DNA of 64,000 nucleotides. Source: Comamonadaceae bacterium OS-1 (GTDB taxonomy: Bacteria; Pseudomonadota; Gammaproteobacteria; Burkholderiales; Burkholderiaceae_C). Position numbers and translations under genes: made by a program. Below, one piece after another: positions 41,128 to 52,496 of the stretch. The stretch lies in contig AP026969.1 of NCBI GenBank assembly GCA_027923965.1, positions 2,480,001-2,544,000 of the forward strand, in the 5' to 3' direction. Under the pieces are notes generated by a model, which saw only the letters and a list, made by a program, of their open reading frames with translations, had not been told where the DNA came from and did no database searches. Numbering within the stretch: position 1 is the stretch's first letter; every line of letters starts with the position of its first letter.

Positions 41128-41763
41128 ATGGCCGTGACAACACTAACCCCCCGCGCACTCTACGAAGAAGTAGCCGAGCTGCTGCGCCAGCGCATTTTTG
41201 ACCGCACGCTGGAGCCCGGCAGCTGGATCGACGAGCTCAAGCTGGCCGAGGAATACGGCATCAGCCGCACGCCCCTGCGCGAAGCCCTGAAGGTGCTGTC
41301 CACCGAGGGCCTGGTCACCATGAAGGTGCGGCGCGGTGCCTATGTGACCGAGGTGTCCGAGACCGACCTGGCCGACGTGTACCACCTGCTGGGTCTGCTC
41401 GAATCCGATGCCGCTGGGGTGGTGGCCCAGCGCGCCACGCCCGAGCAACTGGCCGATTTGCAGGCCATCCACACCGAGCTGGAAGCCGCCGTGGGCGACC
41501 GCGAGCTGTTTTTTGCCATCAACGAGCGTTTCCACATGCGCCTGCTGGCCATTGCCAACAACCGCTGGCGCGACCAGATGGTGGCGGACCTGCGCAAGGT
41601 GATGAAGCTCAACCGCCACAACTCGCTGCTCAAGTCGGGCCGCATCCAGGAGTCGCTGCGCGAGCACCGTGCGCTGATGGAGGCGCTGGAGGCCCAGGAC
41701 GCGCCAGTGGCCACCCAGCGTATGCTGGAACACTTTAAAAACGGCCTGGCGGCGGCCGCCTGA
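41128..41763 (+). CDS. GntR-family transcriptional regulator, FCD subfamily
   Basis: A 211-residue regulator. The N-terminal winged helix-turn-helix has LAEEYGISRTPLREALKVLSTEGLV. The C-terminal all-helical FCD ligand domain includes ESDAAGVVAQRAT, FFAINERFHMRLL and LREHRALMEALEAQD, where the metal/ligand-binding His residues are expected. It is divergent from mcm. It probably senses an acyl-CoA or organic acid of propionate metabolism and controls mcm, itself, and, by the shared operator, prpE and bktB (inference). Confidence 0.92.
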   Translation: MAVTTLTPRALYEEVAELLRQRIFDRTLEPGSWIDELKLAEEYGISRTPLREALKVLSTEGLVTMKVRRGAYVTEVSETDLADVYHLLGLLESDAAGVVAQRATPEQLADLQAIHTELEAAVGDRELFFAINERFHMRLLAIANNRWRDQMVADLRKVMKLNRHNSLLKSGRIQESLREHRALMEALEAQDAPVATQRMLEHFKNGLAAAA

Positions 41764-41767
41764 TTCT

Positions 41768-42106
41768 TTAATGCCTTAGCAGGCTGGGCGCGGCGGGCAG
41801 CACCGTTGGCATCAATGCCGGATGCTCGGACACCGCAAACTCCCGCCCCGGCTGCGACAGGTAGCGCAGGCAGCACACGCGCAGGAACGAGGTGAAATTG
41901 CCGTTGTCCTCGCGCAGGGCGGTCAGTTCCTCGTGCAGGGTGGTGATCATCTGGTTGGTGGTTTTGCCCTCGCGCCCGGCAATCTCGGCCAGCACATCCC
42001 AGAACAGGTTTTCCAGCCGGATGGTGGTCAGCACATTGTGGATGCGCAGCGAGCGGGTGCGGGCCTCGTACTGGATGGGGTCGGCACTGACGTAGACGGA
42101 ACACAT
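41768..42106 (-). CDS. Ribbon-helix-helix domain protein
   Basis: A 112-residue protein with an N-terminal strand TRSLRIHNVLTTIRLEN followed by two helices (FWDVLAEIAGREG, TTNQMITTLHEEL), the RHH_4 layout seen in small proteobacterial proteins near oxidoreductases. It is 59 bases downstream of the GMC oxidoreductase on the same strand and convergent with gntR, ending 4 bases from its stop. Regulator or accessory role unknown. Confidence 0.8.
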   Translation of the reverse strand: MCSVYVSADPIQYEARTRSLRIHNVLTTIRLENLFWDVLAEIAGREGKTTNQMITTLHEELTALREDNGNFTSFLRVCCLRYLSQPGREFAVSEHPALMPTVLPAAPSLLRH

Positions 42107-42165
42107 GGGCAGTCTCCTTTTATTTTTGGCAGGGCCGGTTTTTCAACCAGCCCCAGAGCATGGCA

Positions 42166-43734
42166 CTAAATGGCTTTCTGTGCCATTTGCTGGGTGATGT
42201 ACCCCGCCTGCCGGATGGCCAGCGACACGATAGTCAGCGTGGGGTTCTCCGCCCCGCCGGTGGTGAACTGGCTGCCGTCCGAGATGAACAGGTTGGGGAT
42301 GTCGTGCGTCTGGCCCCATTTGTTGCACACGCCGTCGCGGGCATTGGCGCTCATGCGGCAGGTGCCCAGATTGTGGGTGGACGGGTACGGCGGCGTGCGG
42401 AAGGTGCGGATGGCCCCGGCCGCCTGGTAGACCCGCTCGCCCTGGGTGAAGGCGTGGCTGCGCATGGCGAGGTCATTGTCGTGGTCGTCAAAGTGCACGT
42501 TGGGCACCGGGTTGCCCCACTGGTCCTTGACATCCATGTTCAGCGTCACGCGGTTGGTTTCGCGCGGCATGTCTTCGCCCACGATCCACATGCCCGCCAT
42601 GTGGGTGTAGCGGTCCATCCACCAGCTGAAGTCGGCTCCCCAGCCGCCCGGGTTCAAGAACGCCGCCATGAAGGGCACGCCCAGCGACAGGGTTTCCATC
42701 TCGTAGCCGCCGACAAAGCCGCGCTTGGTGTTGTGCACCGCCTCGTCGCGCACGATGCCCGCCATGGTGGTGCCACGGTACATGTGCACCGGGTTCTTGA
42801 AAGCCCCGTAGACCGTGCCGGTCAGGTGGCGCATGTAGTTGCGGCCCACCTGGCCGGAGGAATTGGCCAGGCCGTTGGGGAACAGGGTAGAGGCCGACAA
42901 CAGCAGCAAACGCGGCGTTTCGATCGAATTGCCCGCCACGCAGACGATGCGGGCCTTTTGCCGCTGCTCTTTGCCGTCCTTGTCAAAGTAGACCACCCCG
43001 CTGGCCTTGCCCTCGGCGTTGTGCTCGATGCGCGACACGTGCGACTGGGGCCGCAGGTCCAGGTTGCCGGTGGCCTCGGCCTTGGGGATTTCTACATACA
43101 AGGTAGACCACTTGGCCCCCGATTTGCAGCCCTGGAAGCAAAAGCCCAGCTGCATGCAGCGCCCCCGCCCGTCGCGCGGCTGGCTGTTGATGGCCATATT
43201 GCCGGTGTGCACCTCTTTGTAGCCCAGCTTGGTGGCCCCGGCGTGGAGCACCTTGAAGTTGTTGTTGCCCGGCAGGCCGGGGATGCCGTTGGTGCGGGTC
43301 ACGCCCATCTTGTCCTCGGCCCGGGCGTAAAAGGGCTCCAGCTCCTGCAAGGTGATGGGCCAGTCCAGCAAGTTCGCGCCTGCCAGCTCGCCGTAGTGGG
43401 TTTTGGCGCGGAACTCGTGGTCTTGCAGGCGCAGCGAGGCTCCGGCCCAGTGGGTGGTGGTGCCGCCCACGGTTTTGCAGATCCAGCTGGGCAGGCCCGC
43501 AAAGTCCTTGGCGATGCGCCAACTGCCCGAGGTGGTGCGTTTGTCCAGCCAGGCGAGCTGGCCAAACGACTTCCACTCGTCATTGATGTAGCTGGACTGC
43601 GACTGCATCGCACCCGCCTCCAGCACCACCACTTTCACGCCCTGGATGCACAGTTCATGGGCCAGCGTGCCGCCGCCCGCGCCCGATCCGATGATGACGA
43701 CGGCACTGTCGTCATTGAAGTCAATTTTTGCCAT
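42166..43734 (-). CDS. GMC-family FAD oxidoreductase (membrane alcohol/sugar dehydrogenase large subunit)
   Basis: A 522-residue flavoprotein. The FAD-binding loop is VVIIGSGAGGGTLAHELC near residue 13, GGTTTHWAGAS follows, and the C-terminal GMC motif region contains HNLGTCRM and GGAENPTLTIVSLAIRQA. It is of the gluconate/sorbitol/fructose dehydrogenase type that passes electrons to a cytochrome. The small Tat-exported partner is encoded just upstream, with about 49 bases between. The usual multi-heme cytochrome c subunit is not in this neighbourhood. The substrate cannot be told. Confidence 0.9.
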   Translation of the reverse strand: MAKIDFNDDSAVVIIGSGAGGGTLAHELCIQGVKVVVLEAGAMQSQSSYINDEWKSFGQLAWLDKRTTSGSWRIAKDFAGLPSWICKTVGGTTTHWAGASLRLQDHEFRAKTHYGELAGANLLDWPITLQELEPFYARAEDKMGVTRTNGIPGLPGNNNFKVLHAGATKLGYKEVHTGNMAINSQPRDGRGRCMQLGFCFQGCKSGAKWSTLYVEIPKAEATGNLDLRPQSHVSRIEHNAEGKASGVVYFDKDGKEQRQKARIVCVAGNSIETPRLLLLSASTLFPNGLANSSGQVGRNYMRHLTGTVYGAFKNPVHMYRGTTMAGIVRDEAVHNTKRGFVGGYEMETLSLGVPFMAAFLNPGGWGADFSWWMDRYTHMAGMWIVGEDMPRETNRVTLNMDVKDQWGNPVPNVHFDDHDNDLAMRSHAFTQGERVYQAAGAIRTFRTPPYPSTHNLGTCRMSANARDGVCNKWGQTHDIPNLFISDGSQFTTGGAENPTLTIVSLAIRQAGYITQQMAQKAI

Positions 43735-43783
43735 TTTGTTTTCCTGGATATTCCGAAGAGGTAGGGGTTGAACGCGTGGGAAA

Positions 43784-44404
43784 TCAGCCGAACCACGGGG
43801 GTGGGCTGGCCTCCTTGCTGGGCGCTGGCAACCATTTCAAATCCTGGAACCCGCGGGTGATGTAGCCGCCCTTCTCCCACGACGAGCCGGGGTAGCCCAG
43901 CACGGCAAAGGCCATGTCGTTGTCGTACAGCGAGGTCACGCACTGGCCGCGCACGGTGGCAAAAAACGGCGTGCCCTCCAGCCCTTTCACAATCTCCAGC
44001 TGCTTGGCGGCGCTCGCCTTGGCAAAGTGGCCGCCTGCCGCCGTGTCCAGGCTGGCAATGCCGCTGCGCAGCAACTCCAGCCGGGCCGGGTCTTTGGCGG
44101 CACCGGCATCCAGGTCTTTGGACAGCAGCGCGTACACCGCGTCGGGCAGCTTGGCATGCGGGTACAGCACGCGGCCCATCTTCATCAGGGTGCTGCCTTC
44201 GGCACTGGTCAGGGTGCTGAGCTCGACCGCCCAGGCACGGGACGGCGCCAGCAGCGACAGCGTGCTGCCCGCCACCAGCGTGCCCAGCAGCAGGCCGCTG
44301 CCGCGCAACAGGCTGCGCCGGGTCAGGGGGATGTTTTGGCGCGGCACTTCACCGCTGTCTTCGCCGCAGTGCTCTGCCACGGGCGTGATGGGGATCACTT
44401 TCAT
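43784..44404 (-). CDS. Gluconate 2-dehydrogenase subunit 3 family protein (Tat substrate)
   Basis: A 206-residue small subunit with a twin-arginine signal (TRRSLLRGSGLLLGTLVAGS, cleavage near SRAWA). The mature part includes LYPHAKLPDAVYALL, FFATVRGQCVTSLYDN and GYPGSSWEKGGYITRGF, characteristic of the family. It likely carries the folded GMC subunit across the membrane by Tat hitch-hiking. It is the first gene of the pair. Confidence 0.92.
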   Translation of the reverse strand: MKVIPITPVAEHCGEDSGEVPRQNIPLTRRSLLRGSGLLLGTLVAGSTLSLLAPSRAWAVELSTLTSAEGSTLMKMGRVLYPHAKLPDAVYALLSKDLDAGAAKDPARLELLRSGIASLDTAAGGHFAKASAAKQLEIVKGLEGTPFFATVRGQCVTSLYDNDMAFAVLGYPGSSWEKGGYITRGFQDLKWLPAPSKEASPPPWFG

Positions 44405-44478
44405 GCTTGTCTCCTTGTGGGGTATTTTTTTGGCTGACTCACTAACTCTCTGTCGGGAAATCGGTTGCGCGCTACTGG

Positions 44479-44889
44479 TTACTGGTAATGGCCATGGCGT
44501 TCAAGCACCTCCACCTTGTAGCCATCCGGGTCCTGGATGAAGAAGTAACGGGCGATCAAGGTACCGTCGTCGGCCTTGAATTCCTTGATGTCCAGCGGGC
44601 TGTAGCCCAGCGCCTGCAGCCGCGCCCGGTCGGCTGCCGCATCGGCCACGCACACACCGACATGGCCGTAGCCGTCGCCGTGGGTGTAGGGCTCGGTGCG
44701 GTCGCGGTTCCAGGTGAGTTCGATCTCGGCATCGTTCTCGGCACCGCTCTCGACATTGCGCAGGTAGACAAGGGAAAAGCTGGGGAAGTCCAGCCGGTGC
44801 GCGGGCTGCAGGCCGAAGCAGTCGGCATAGAACTTCAGGGATGCGTCCAGGTGCAGTACGCGCACCATGCTGTGGATGATTTTTGCCAT
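44479..44889 (-). CDS. gloA: Lactoylglutathione lyase (glyoxalase I)
   Basis: A 136-residue VOC enzyme converting the methylglyoxal-glutathione adduct to S-lactoylglutathione. It has IHSMVRVLHLDASLKFYADC (His5), the acidic ligand in EIELTWN, GYGHVGVCV and the C-terminal Glu in DPDGYKVEVLER, with the four metal-ligand positions intact, unlike the VOC protein at 32409. It stands alone, upstream of the GMC pair on the same strand order. Confidence 0.9.
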   Translation of the reverse strand: MAKIIHSMVRVLHLDASLKFYADCFGLQPAHRLDFPSFSLVYLRNVESGAENDAEIELTWNRDRTEPYTHGDGYGHVGVCVADAAADRARLQALGYSPLDIKEFKADDGTLIARYFFIQDPDGYKVEVLERHGHYQ

Positions 44890-45436
44890 GCGGGCCTCGT
44901 GGATAGGTCGGAGATGTAACAGGCTTTGACTCTAGGCCTGTGGCCGCGCGGTCGGGTAATAAACGGTTAAATCCCCCGCGCTCCAGGCCCAGAAAATGCC
45001 CCTCGGAAACCCTAGTAGGCCGGGCTACCGAGATAAGCCTGATCGGCCACTTGCTGAGCCCACACATGGTGCCTTGGGCGGGTCAATTGCTATTATTTTT
45101 ATAACTGCTTGTGCTTACCAGATAAGCACGGGAGTCCAATTTCTTATAAATTTCCGAAACACCGGCAAGCAGCGCTGACCCGGCGTGTGCGCGCATTGAA
45201 TTGGTTACTGAATGTCTTTTCAGCTAAGCTCTGGAGCACCCGGTCCATTCTTGACCATGCCTTGCCCACAGGAGTGCCATGCCCGCAAACCAGTTCTCGG
45301 CTACCCGGTGGGCACCCTGCCCGGGTGTTTAAATGCAATGGCCACTTTTCGCCCACCGTACAGGCATAACCAGCTATAGAATAAATAGCATACTGCCCTT
45401 GGCCATGTCCCACCCCACCCGCACCCGCCCAACACC
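44890..45436 (+). other. 546-base gene-free region
   Basis: No gene is supported. It contains one dispersed repeat (45083-45150), a lone AGCTATAGAATAAATAGC hairpin at about 45372-45389, and a GC-rich inverted segment around 45300-45330 (GGTGGGCACC, CCCGGGTG). The promoter of the downstream kinase must lie in its right part; no convincing -35/-10 pair was seen. Confidence 0.5.
45083..45150 (-). repeat. Dispersed two-hairpin repeat
   Basis: Plus-strand reading: TTGCTATTATTTTTATAACT, GCTTGTGCTTACCAGATAAG, CACGGGAGTCC; the family pattern in reverse order. Confidence 0.7.
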
Positions 45437-49261
<3,825 letters not shown>

Positions 49262-49269
49262 ATTTAGAT

Positions 49270-49329
49270 AAAAAACAATGCCAGCGCTTATTCCATCAGC
49301 ACAAGCAGCTATATAAAAAATAGCAAATC
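49270..49329 (+). repeat. Dispersed two-hairpin repeat
   Basis: Contains GCGCTTATTCCATCAGCAC, AAGCAGCTATATAAAAAATA and GCAAATCA. The terminal TCA (49328-49330) is the stop of the minus-strand cytochrome gene. Confidence 0.88.
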
Positions 49330-49876
49330 AATCCCGCTTGGGCAGCATGCGCAGCAAGGTGTTGTCGCGCACCACATAGTGGTGGAACAAGGCCGCAGCC
49401 GCATGGCCGCCGATCAGAAAGTAGCCCATGGTGGCCAGGGTGACGTGGATCCCCTTGATCCATCCGGCGGTCTCCTTGCTCTGGCCGATCAGCGCGGGCA
49501 GGTGCAGGCCATAAAAGGGAATCACGCTGCCCCGGGCGCTCAAAATCAGCCAGCCCAGCACCGGCATGGCCAGCATGAAGGCATACAGCGCCAGCTTCAT
49601 CAGCGTGGCCAACAGGCTTTGGGCTTTGGGCAGCGGCGGCACGATCCGGGGGATGGCGCCGGTGGCCACCACCAGCAGCCGCACCCACACCAATGCCCCC
49701 ACCGACAGCCCCAGCATGTAATGTGCACTCTGCATCGCCGCCCGGCCGGCACTGCCGCGGGGGAAGATGCCCTTGAGCTCCATACAGGCGTACACCGCCG
49801 CCAACAGCAACAGCATCAGCCAGTGCAGCCCGATGGTCAGGGCCCCGTAACGGTGGGTGTCATTGCGCCATTGCAT
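49328..49876 (-). CDS. Cytochrome b561
   Basis: A 182-residue four-helix membrane cytochrome (CybB type). Heme-ligand His residues appear in IGLHWLMLLLLA, QSAHYMLG, WIKGIHVTLATMGY and LIGGHAAAALFHHYV. It passes electrons between quinone and periplasmic partners or superoxide. It is a single gene with its stop inside a dispersed repeat. Confidence 0.93.
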   Translation of the reverse strand: MQWRNDTHRYGALTIGLHWLMLLLLAAVYACMELKGIFPRGSAGRAAMQSAHYMLGLSVGALVWVRLLVVATGAIPRIVPPLPKAQSLLATLMKLALYAFMLAMPVLGWLILSARGSVIPFYGLHLPALIGQSKETAGWIKGIHVTLATMGYFLIGGHAAAALFHHYVVRDNTLLRMLPKRD

Positions 49877-49949
49877 ACATGGGTCCCTGTGAAGAGTTGC
49901 AGCGGGTCAGAGGCAGCATATTACGCGGGCCATCGGCGGGCATACCGGT

Positions 49950-51053
49950 TTAAAACAAACTCTCCTGCCCCGACAGCAGACCGGGTCGGAACTGCCCCAC
50001 GTCCAAGTCCACCCGTTCCCGGTTCAGGCCCAGCTTGGCGCAGGACTTGTGGAAGCGCTGACGCAGCAGGTCGGCCCACAGGCCGCTGCCTTTCATGCGG
50101 GTGGCGAAGTCGGCGTTGTAGTCTTTGCCGCCGCGCATGTCGTGGATGCGCGCCATCACCCGGTCGGCGCGCTGCGGGTAGTGCAGCTCCAGCCACTGGC
50201 GAAACAGCGGGGCCACCTCCCAGGGCAGGCGCAGCACGGTGTAGAAGGCAGTGCGGGCACCGGCCTCATAGGCGGCGGCCAGCACCTGCTCCATGTCGTC
50301 GTTGATGAACGGAATCTGCGGCCCTACGCTCACGCCCACCGGCACACCCGCATCGGCCAGGGCGCGGATGCTGCGCAGGCGGCGGTGCGGTGCAGCGGCG
50401 CGCGGCTCCAGCGTGCGGGCCAATGCAGCATCCAGCGTGGTGAGGGTCACGTACACCGCTGCCAGATTACGCGCCGCCATGGGCGCCAGCAGGTCCAGGT
50501 CGCGCTCCACCCCGCTGCCCTTGGTCACCAGCGCCAGCGGGTGGTGGCAGCGGTGCGCCACGGCGATGGCGCTGCGGGTCAGGCGCAGCTCACGCTCGAT
50601 GGGCTGGTAGCCGTCGGTCACCGTGCCCAGGGCCAGCATCTGCGGCACATAACGGGGGGCGGCGAGTTCGCGCGCCAGCACCTCGGCCAGGTTGCGCTTG
50701 GCGATGATCTTGGTTTCAAAGTCCAACCCGGGCGACAGGTTCAGGTAGCTGTGCGTGGGCCGGGCGTAGCAGTAGATGCATCCGTGTTCGCAACCCCGGT
50801 AGGGGTTCAGGCCGTAGTCGAAGTAGATATCGGGCGAGTCGTTGCGGGTGATGGCGCTGTGCGCGTCTTCAAAAATAACCTGCGTGGCCAGGGGCGCGCG
50901 CGGCTCGGTGCCTTCCAGCGTGCCCCAGCCGTCGTCGAACGCGGCCCGGTCTTCGCTGCTGAAGCGGTGCGCCAGGTGCGTGGCTGTGCCCCGGCCTTTG
51001 ATGGCGGTGATGGGGATGACCGTCTCGGGGATGGGGATGACCTTATCGGTCAT
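49950..51053 (-). CDS. PA0069-family radical SAM protein
   Basis: A 367-residue radical SAM protein with the cluster motif GCEHGCIYCYAR and the preceding FDYGLNPYRG. HDMRGGKDYNADFATRMKGSG near the C-terminus is typical of the PA0069/spore photoproduct lyase-like family. The function is not established in the family. The N-terminus has an odd near-duplication (VIPIPETVIPITAIKG). The gene has normal chromosomal composition and marks the outer edge of the AT-rich island. Confidence 0.88.
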   Translation of the reverse strand: MTDKVIPIPETVIPITAIKGRGTATHLAHRFSSEDRAAFDDGWGTLEGTEPRAPLATQVIFEDAHSAITRNDSPDIYFDYGLNPYRGCEHGCIYCYARPTHSYLNLSPGLDFETKIIAKRNLAEVLARELAAPRYVPQMLALGTVTDGYQPIERELRLTRSAIAVAHRCHHPLALVTKGSGVERDLDLLAPMAARNLAAVYVTLTTLDAALARTLEPRAAAPHRRLRSIRALADAGVPVGVSVGPQIPFINDDMEQVLAAAYEAGARTAFYTVLRLPWEVAPLFRQWLELHYPQRADRVMARIHDMRGGKDYNADFATRMKGSGLWADLLRQRFHKSCAKLGLNRERVDLDVGQFRPGLLSGQESLF

Positions 51054-51078
51054 GCCCGCCCCTGCAGGTGTTTTATGA

Positions 51079-51138
51079 ACAAAATAGGCCTCCAGCGCTT
51101 ATTCCATCAGCGCAACAAGCTATTTATTCAATAGCAAT
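51079..51138 (+). repeat. Dispersed two-hairpin repeat (reference copy)
   Basis: Contains AGGCCTCCAGCGCTTATTCC, ATCAGCGCAACAAGCTATTT and ATTCAATAGCAA. It has two hairpins: GCGCT/AGCGC and GCTATT/AATAGC. It lies beside the truncated prpE copy, as 54983-55042 lies beside the intact gene. Confidence 0.88.
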
Positions 51139-51162
51139 ATACTGGTTAAGTATCCAGTATAT
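51137..51162. terminator. Hairpin downstream of the prpE fragment
   Basis: ATATACTGG and CCAGTATAT form a 9-bp stem around an 8-base loop. It lacks a clear T run, so termination is uncertain. Confidence 0.35.
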
Positions 51163-51170
51163 TGCAAGCC

Positions 51171-51457
51171 CTACCGTTTGCCAACCAGCTCCTTGATCTG
51201 CTGCAGGGCCGACGGGTCGTCCATGGTGGTCAGGTCGCCGGGGTCGCGGCCTTCGCACACGGCTTGCACGGCGCGGCGCAGCAGTTTGCCGCTGCGGGTT
51301 TTGGGCAACACGCTAACGAAGGTGACGCGGGCCGGGCGGGCCACGGCCCCGAGGTCCTTGTCGACGATGCGCATCACCTCGGCCTCCACCTGGGCGCGGG
51401 CGGCATCGTCGTTCAGCAGGCTGGCATCCTTGACCACGGCAAACGCCATGGCCACCT
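51171..51457 (-). pseudogene. Truncated duplicate of the prpE 3' end
   Basis: It encodes about the last 95 residues of PrpE (from GQVAMAF-like AMAFAVVKDASLLNDD to ALQQIKELVGKR) and then breaks abruptly at GCCACCT, beyond which similarity to prpE is lost. It matches the intact gene at 55075-55361 with scattered differences: AQVEAEV versus AQLEAEV, VGKR versus VAAR at the end, and several silent changes. It has no promoter or adenylation core. Together with intact prpE it brackets the AT-rich island. Confidence 0.92.
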
Positions 51458-51596
51458 ACCACATGATTGAGCGAAACACCACCTGCGTGGCAAATGCGTC
51501 GAACGCTCTAAGGATTTATTTTCGTAACCACTAACAGCTAAGGACAAACTGGCCGTCTTCATTCGGATATGCGTAAAAAAATCCACATTACGCAAA

Positions 51597-52496
51597 TCAA
51601 CGAATAGCAGGCGAGTTTCCGGTAGCGGCAAACACTTCACGAGCAAAAACTGGGGTCAATTCATCAATTTCATCATTGCCGAGTTCAACAAAATTCCATA
51701 GATAAACGATATTATCAAGAGTTAGTGGAAGCTTTGGTGCCAATTTAGCCAAATTTCTAAACAAACTCGACCTATTTATTCTAAAAAGACCTTTAGCCAA
51801 AATTTTATTACTATCAAGTATATTACACAACGATTCTGAAAGACGGGAGTTCACTCGCATTCTCAAAGCACTATGAAGCATTGCTTCCCAATGGCCATTT
51901 TTATAATGATGATATGCAAGATCATCAAATATTTTCCGCATACTCCACTCGGCCGTCTCCAATGTCGCAACAACACCGTTGAGATTTCTGCTCAAAGAAT
52001 CATTATCCATCCAATCATCAGGACGCTTATATCGCAAATCGTGTTCAACCTCGTGCCACCCTTCAGAAAGAATTGTTCTTAATTGAACTTCAAATGTTGC
52101 ATCTACTGGTGCCGCCATTGTTGGAGTCGGCATTTCTCGCATCCAAGGAATAGGAACTTTGAAAATTAAATTATGCCGTGTAACTGAAAAAACCGATGCA
52201 TCAGGAATATCAATCGTGCAGGCATCTTCGTCACATTGATAAATCTTCCTCAAAAGCTCCTCAACAATATAAATATCCTCTGGAAAATACACAATAACTC
52301 GAACGCCAACCGCATCCTGAATCATCTTCCCAGAAGGAGAATATTTTCCATTGCTTTTATCAATTTTATTTTTAAAAGATAATGGATCCTTCCCTCTTGC
52401 AAAAACTCTACACAATATTCCAACGCTCCCCAATAATTCTTGAATAGAACGCCTTAATTCCTCAGCAACCCTAATGTATGGTGCAGTATTTATCAT
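51597..52496 (-). CDS. RelA/SpoT-domain nucleotidyltransferase (alarmone synthetase-like), second gene of the island operon
   Basis: A 299-residue protein with a single RelA/SpoT synthetase domain (about residues 28-160) and no HD hydrolase. Key positions are recognisable: ARGKDPLSFKNKI (Arg34, Lys36, Lys42-type basic loop), MIQDAVGVRVIVYF with Asp61, and FEVQLRTILSEGWHEVEHDLRYK-like segment with Glu136 and His152. The catalytic site therefore appears complete. The C-terminal half (160-299) is helical and unassigned. Such enzymes transfer pyrophosphate to GDP/GTP, to other nucleotides, or to tRNA in toxic relatives. The ATG overlaps the upstream NTPase stop (ATGA). As part of this pair it is probably the effector that halts growth (inference). 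Confidence 0.85.
   Translation of the reverse strand: MINTAPYIRVAEELRRSIQELLGSVGILCRVFARGKDPLSFKNKIDKSNGKYSPSGKMIQDAVGVRVIVYFPEDIYIVEELLRKIYQCDEDACTIDIPDASVFSVTRHNLIFKVPIPWMREMPTPTMAAPVDATFEVQLRTILSEGWHEVEHDLRYKRPDDWMDNDSLSRNLNGVVATLETAEWSMRKIFDDLAYHHYKNGHWEAMLHSALRMRVNSRLSESLCNILDSNKILAKGLFRINRSSLFRNLAKLAPKLPLTLDNIVYLWNFVELGNDEIDELTPVFAREVFAATGNSPAIR

Noticed and set aside
51171..51457. Stand-alone 94-residue protein gene
   Set aside because: It is only the last part of PrpE without its catalytic core, so it is called a fragment.
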